The notes beneath the pieces were generated by a model. That model worked only from the letters and a program-made list of their open reading frames with translations. It did not search any database and had not been told where the DNA came from. 7,414 nt of DNA, taken from contig JASLHF010000117.1 in assembly GCA_030152275.1 (NCBI GenBank), forward strand, positions 1-7,414, in the 5' to 3' direction. Positions 5,705 through 7,414 of this stretch are shown here, in pieces. The position numbers were made by a program, and so were the translations under genes. Within the stretch, counting starts at the first letter, position 1, and each line of letters opens with the position of its first letter. This DNA is from Acinetobacter sp. GTDB lineage: Bacteria; Pseudomonadota; Gammaproteobacteria; Pseudomonadales; Moraxellaceae.

Positions 5705-5987
5705 TTTGCTCTGCTTTTTTATAGAAATGAGCTAAAAATATATACAGTAATGCACTAAAAAATTAGCATTTTATTGTTATTGCTTTACATACATCAGACA
5801 TGCGGTCTTGAGGGTACACACCATAAAGCTGTTAGCGCCTAAACGGGTGAATGAGGTAACCAAATTTGCTTGATCCCCCCGCAATCTATCGATATTCAAA
5901 AAAATACTGCAAGCATATTCTCCTGCATTTTGTACAAAAATGGCGCATCATCATTTTTTAACTATGTAAGCGCCACAGCCTGATGCA
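5705..5987. other. Spacer upstream of the GST gene
   Basis: No functional gene is apparent. It holds the AT-rich presumed promoter region of the GST gene (5705-5770), with AATGC/GCATT arms at 5749-5753 and 5766-5770 that might be an operator. It also contains a coding-like minus-strand frame (next entry) and an inverted repeat TGGCGC/GCGCCA (5941-5946 with 5970-5975, 23-nt loop). Confidence 0.5.
5777..5947 (-). pseudogene. Open minus-strand frame without start codon, possible gene remnant
   Basis: Fifty-six codons are open between a TGA (5950-5948) and the TAA at 5779-5777. The translation includes VQNAGEYACSIFLNIDRLRG and, further on, VTSFTRLGANSFMVCTLK. There is no ATG until residue 42; a TTG is available at residue 17 but without a ribosome binding site. 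The FTRL-encoding stretch (minus strand 5851-5840) recurs in the same frame in the spacer at 1772-1761. I read this as a possible fragment of decayed or dispersed coding-like sequence; chance openness cannot be excluded. Confidence 0.25.
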
Positions 5988-6013
5988 AAAAGCCAAAACA
6001 ATGTTTGGCTTTT
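5988..6013 (-). terminator. Rho-independent terminator downstream of the LysR gene
   Basis: AAAAGCCAAA (5988-5997) and TTTGGCTTTT (6004-6013) form a perfect 10-bp stem with a 6-nt loop. On the minus strand it is followed by one more T and GCATC, so the T tract is within the stem end. It lies about 80 bp after the LysR stop and would end the MFS-LysR transcript. It may also act on the plus strand. Confidence 0.75.
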
Positions 6014-6091
6014 GATTCACACACTCGTTTGTACTCTAAAGTGAGAAAACCTCATCTAACACAGCTGAAAAAACCGTGTTTCATCTCAATT

Positions 6092-6985
6092 TTAAAAGAA
6101 GCCCATATAGAACTGCTCTTTCAGCACTTTTAAAATCAAATCAATAGCATCATTTTTTTTGTCTTTACGGTAGCTGGCATACAAGCCAATCATTGGCAAC
6201 GGTTCAATGGTGCTTTTCACCACAATTTTATCACCCAGCAGCGGAATCACATATGACGGCACAAGACTCCAGCCAACTCCCATGCCGACTAAATTGACAT
6301 TCAACAGAATATTGGTCGAATGCTGCGCCACATTAACATCCAATTTAGACTGTTTAAAAAATGCTGTAATAATCCGGTACAGTTCCGGCGATGAGTGCTC
6401 ATCGCTGACAATAAAATCCTGATCATTAAAGCTTTTAATACTGATGTGGCGCATGCTCGCCGCTGGACAGTCTTTTGGCATAATCAGCGCTAAAGGTTCA
6501 GTAAAAACCTGCATCGATTCAATATCTGGCGTGTCATCCACATAACGGGTAAAAGCAATATCAATTTCACCGCGCTGCAGCGCCTTAAGCTGATCGGCAT
6601 CAGTCAGGCTGTGAAAATGGATTTTTACTTCTGGAAATTTAGCGCGGATATTTGGCATGATATACGGAAACACTTTCATCTCCGCCACCGGCACAAAACC
6701 AATATTCAGCTGCTCTTTGCTCAGCTGCGCCACTTGGCGGGCATCAATCACCGCTTTTTCTGCATGTTCAAGACTTAAACGCGCCTCTTTTAAAAACGCT
6801 TTTCCTTCTTCGGTCAGTTCCACTTTGCGGTTAGAGCGCTGCAGCAGCTGCACTCCTACTTCAAGCTCCAAATCTTTAATTTGCTGACTCAAAGACGGCT
6901 GCACAGTACACATGCGCTGCGCGGCCTTGGTAAAGTTCAGCTCTTCAGCTACCGCAACGAAATAACGCAAATGACGTAATTCCAC
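6092..6985 (-). CDS. LysR-family transcriptional regulator, HcaR-like
   Basis: The 297-aa product has the LysR winged helix-turn-helix at residues 1-60 (MELRHLRYFVAVAEELNFTKAA, then QPSLSQQIKDLE and RKVELTEEG) and an effector-binding domain from about 92 to 297. It resembles E. coli HcaR, the activator of phenylpropionate dioxygenase genes, beyond the DNA-binding part: IGFVPVAE (95-102), FTEPLAL (161-167), and TNILLNVNLVGMGVG (224-238) align with HcaR from memory. BenM/CatM-type regulators share the N-terminus but not these blocks. The start is GTG at 6985, fixed by the conserved MELRHLRYF; GAGG lies 6 nt upstream and overlaps the MFS stop codon. The gap to the MFS gene is 9 bp, so the two are probably co-transcribed and translationally coupled. 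It likely senses an aromatic acid and could control the transporter, mhpA or itself, but none of these is shown by the sequence. Confidence 0.9.
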   Translation of the reverse strand: MELRHLRYFVAVAEELNFTKAAQRMCTVQPSLSQQIKDLELEVGVQLLQRSNRKVELTEEGKAFLKEARLSLEHAEKAVIDARQVAQLSKEQLNIGFVPVAEMKVFPYIMPNIRAKFPEVKIHFHSLTDADQLKALQRGEIDIAFTRYVDDTPDIESMQVFTEPLALIMPKDCPAASMRHISIKSFNDQDFIVSDEHSSPELYRIITAFFKQSKLDVNVAQHSTNILLNVNLVGMGVGWSLVPSYVIPLLGDKIVVKSTIEPLPMIGLYASYRKDKKNDAIDLILKVLKEQFYMGFF

Positions 6986-6994
6986 AATACACCT

Positions 6995-7414
6995 CTATGA
7001 AGTTGATGTCTGAACACGTATTTTTGGAGCAACAGCAGCCCTGTATATCAACAGCGTTACTATGACCATCACCGCACAGCATAAATAGGTAAATTGATAA
7101 TCAAAATAAGCGATCAGCAGGCCGATGACCACTGAACCGACCGCAAGCCCCAAATCAAATAGGGCAAAAAATGTGGAAATAGCATGTCCCATGCGCTGTT
7201 TCGGCACAGACTGAATGGCCAGCGTCTGCATGCAGGGAAACAGCGAACCGTAGCCAATGCCCATAAACACTGCAGACAGCCACAGTACCCATTGATTTTG
7301 CATAAAACTAACCACGGCCAAACCCACTGCAAACAGCACAAAAGATGGATAAATCACAGAATTTGGCCCTTTTCGGTCATACTGCCGGCCCACCCATGGC
7401 CGCACCAAAATCAT
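6995..7414 (-). CDS. MFS transporter, C-terminal part (5' end outside window)
   Basis: The frame is open from the right edge to the TAG at 6997-6995, giving 139 residues. It begins within the MFS loop motif RPWVGRQYDRKG (residues 5-16), which normally lies between transmembrane helices 8 and 9. Four hydrophobic helices follow (about 19-39, 43-68, 77-104 and 106-127), and then a short basic tail. The ATG at the edge is therefore an internal codon, and roughly two thirds of the protein is outside. The pattern GIGYGSLFPCMQTLAI and FFALFDLGLAVGS resembles drug/arabinose-efflux type MFS permeases such as Bacillus YwoG rather than the aromatic-acid:H+ symporters, but this is from memory. It sits in the inner membrane. 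It is the upstream partner of the LysR gene, so its substrate may be a compound the regulator senses. Confidence 0.88.
   Translation of the reverse strand: MILVRPWVGRQYDRKGPNSVIYPSFVLFAVGLAVVSFMQNQWVLWLSAVFMGIGYGSLFPCMQTLAIQSVPKQRMGHAISTFFALFDLGLAVGSVVIGLLIAYFDYQFTYLCCAVMVIVTLLIYRAAVAPKIRVQTSTS

Overview
The window looks like chromosomal DNA of a gammaproteobacterium, most likely Acinetobacter or a close relative. The reasons are AT-rich DNA, an enterobacterial-like but distinct YaeQ, an MhpA very close to the E. coli enzyme, a glutathione S-transferase fold protein, and long AT-rich intergenic spacers. This is a judgement from sequence character; no database search was possible. No RNA gene, CRISPR array, complete insertion sequence or replication origin was recognised.

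Left part (1-1469, minus strand): a YaeQ-family gene truncated by the window edge lies just downstream of a COG0523 (CobW/YeiR-type) P-loop metallochaperone GTPase. The two genes have the same orientation and may be co-transcribed. The GTPase has an altered G4 motif.

Middle-left (1470-2731): an 0.7-kb gene-poor spacer carries four copies of the octamer TGTGCATG within about 400 bp. It is followed by a run of three hairpins, then a small gene for a secreted, low-complexity Ala/Pro/Gln/Glu-rich protein of 73 aa, then another hairpin and an intrinsic terminator. The small gene therefore sits in a transcript with unusual structure at both ends.

Centre (2732-4842, plus strand): a monocistronic mhpA gene encodes 3-(3-hydroxyphenyl)propionate hydroxylase. 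It has a plausible sigma-70 promoter, a 10-bp perfect palindrome centred near -60 that suits an activator site, and a strong terminator. None of the other mhp ring-cleavage genes are present.

Right part (4843-7414, minus strand): a GST-fold protein whose putative terminator overlaps its own stop codon; a 387-bp spacer with a terminator; a LysR-type regulator resembling HcaR of E. coli; and, immediately upstream of it, the C-terminal part of an MFS transporter that runs off the right edge. MFS and LysR genes look translationally coupled. The joint presence of MhpA and an HcaR-like regulator with a transporter suggests a small phenylpropanoid/aromatic-acid module, but the regulatory link is inferred only. 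Spacers on both sides of the GST gene contain short minus-strand reading frames that look like decayed coding sequence.
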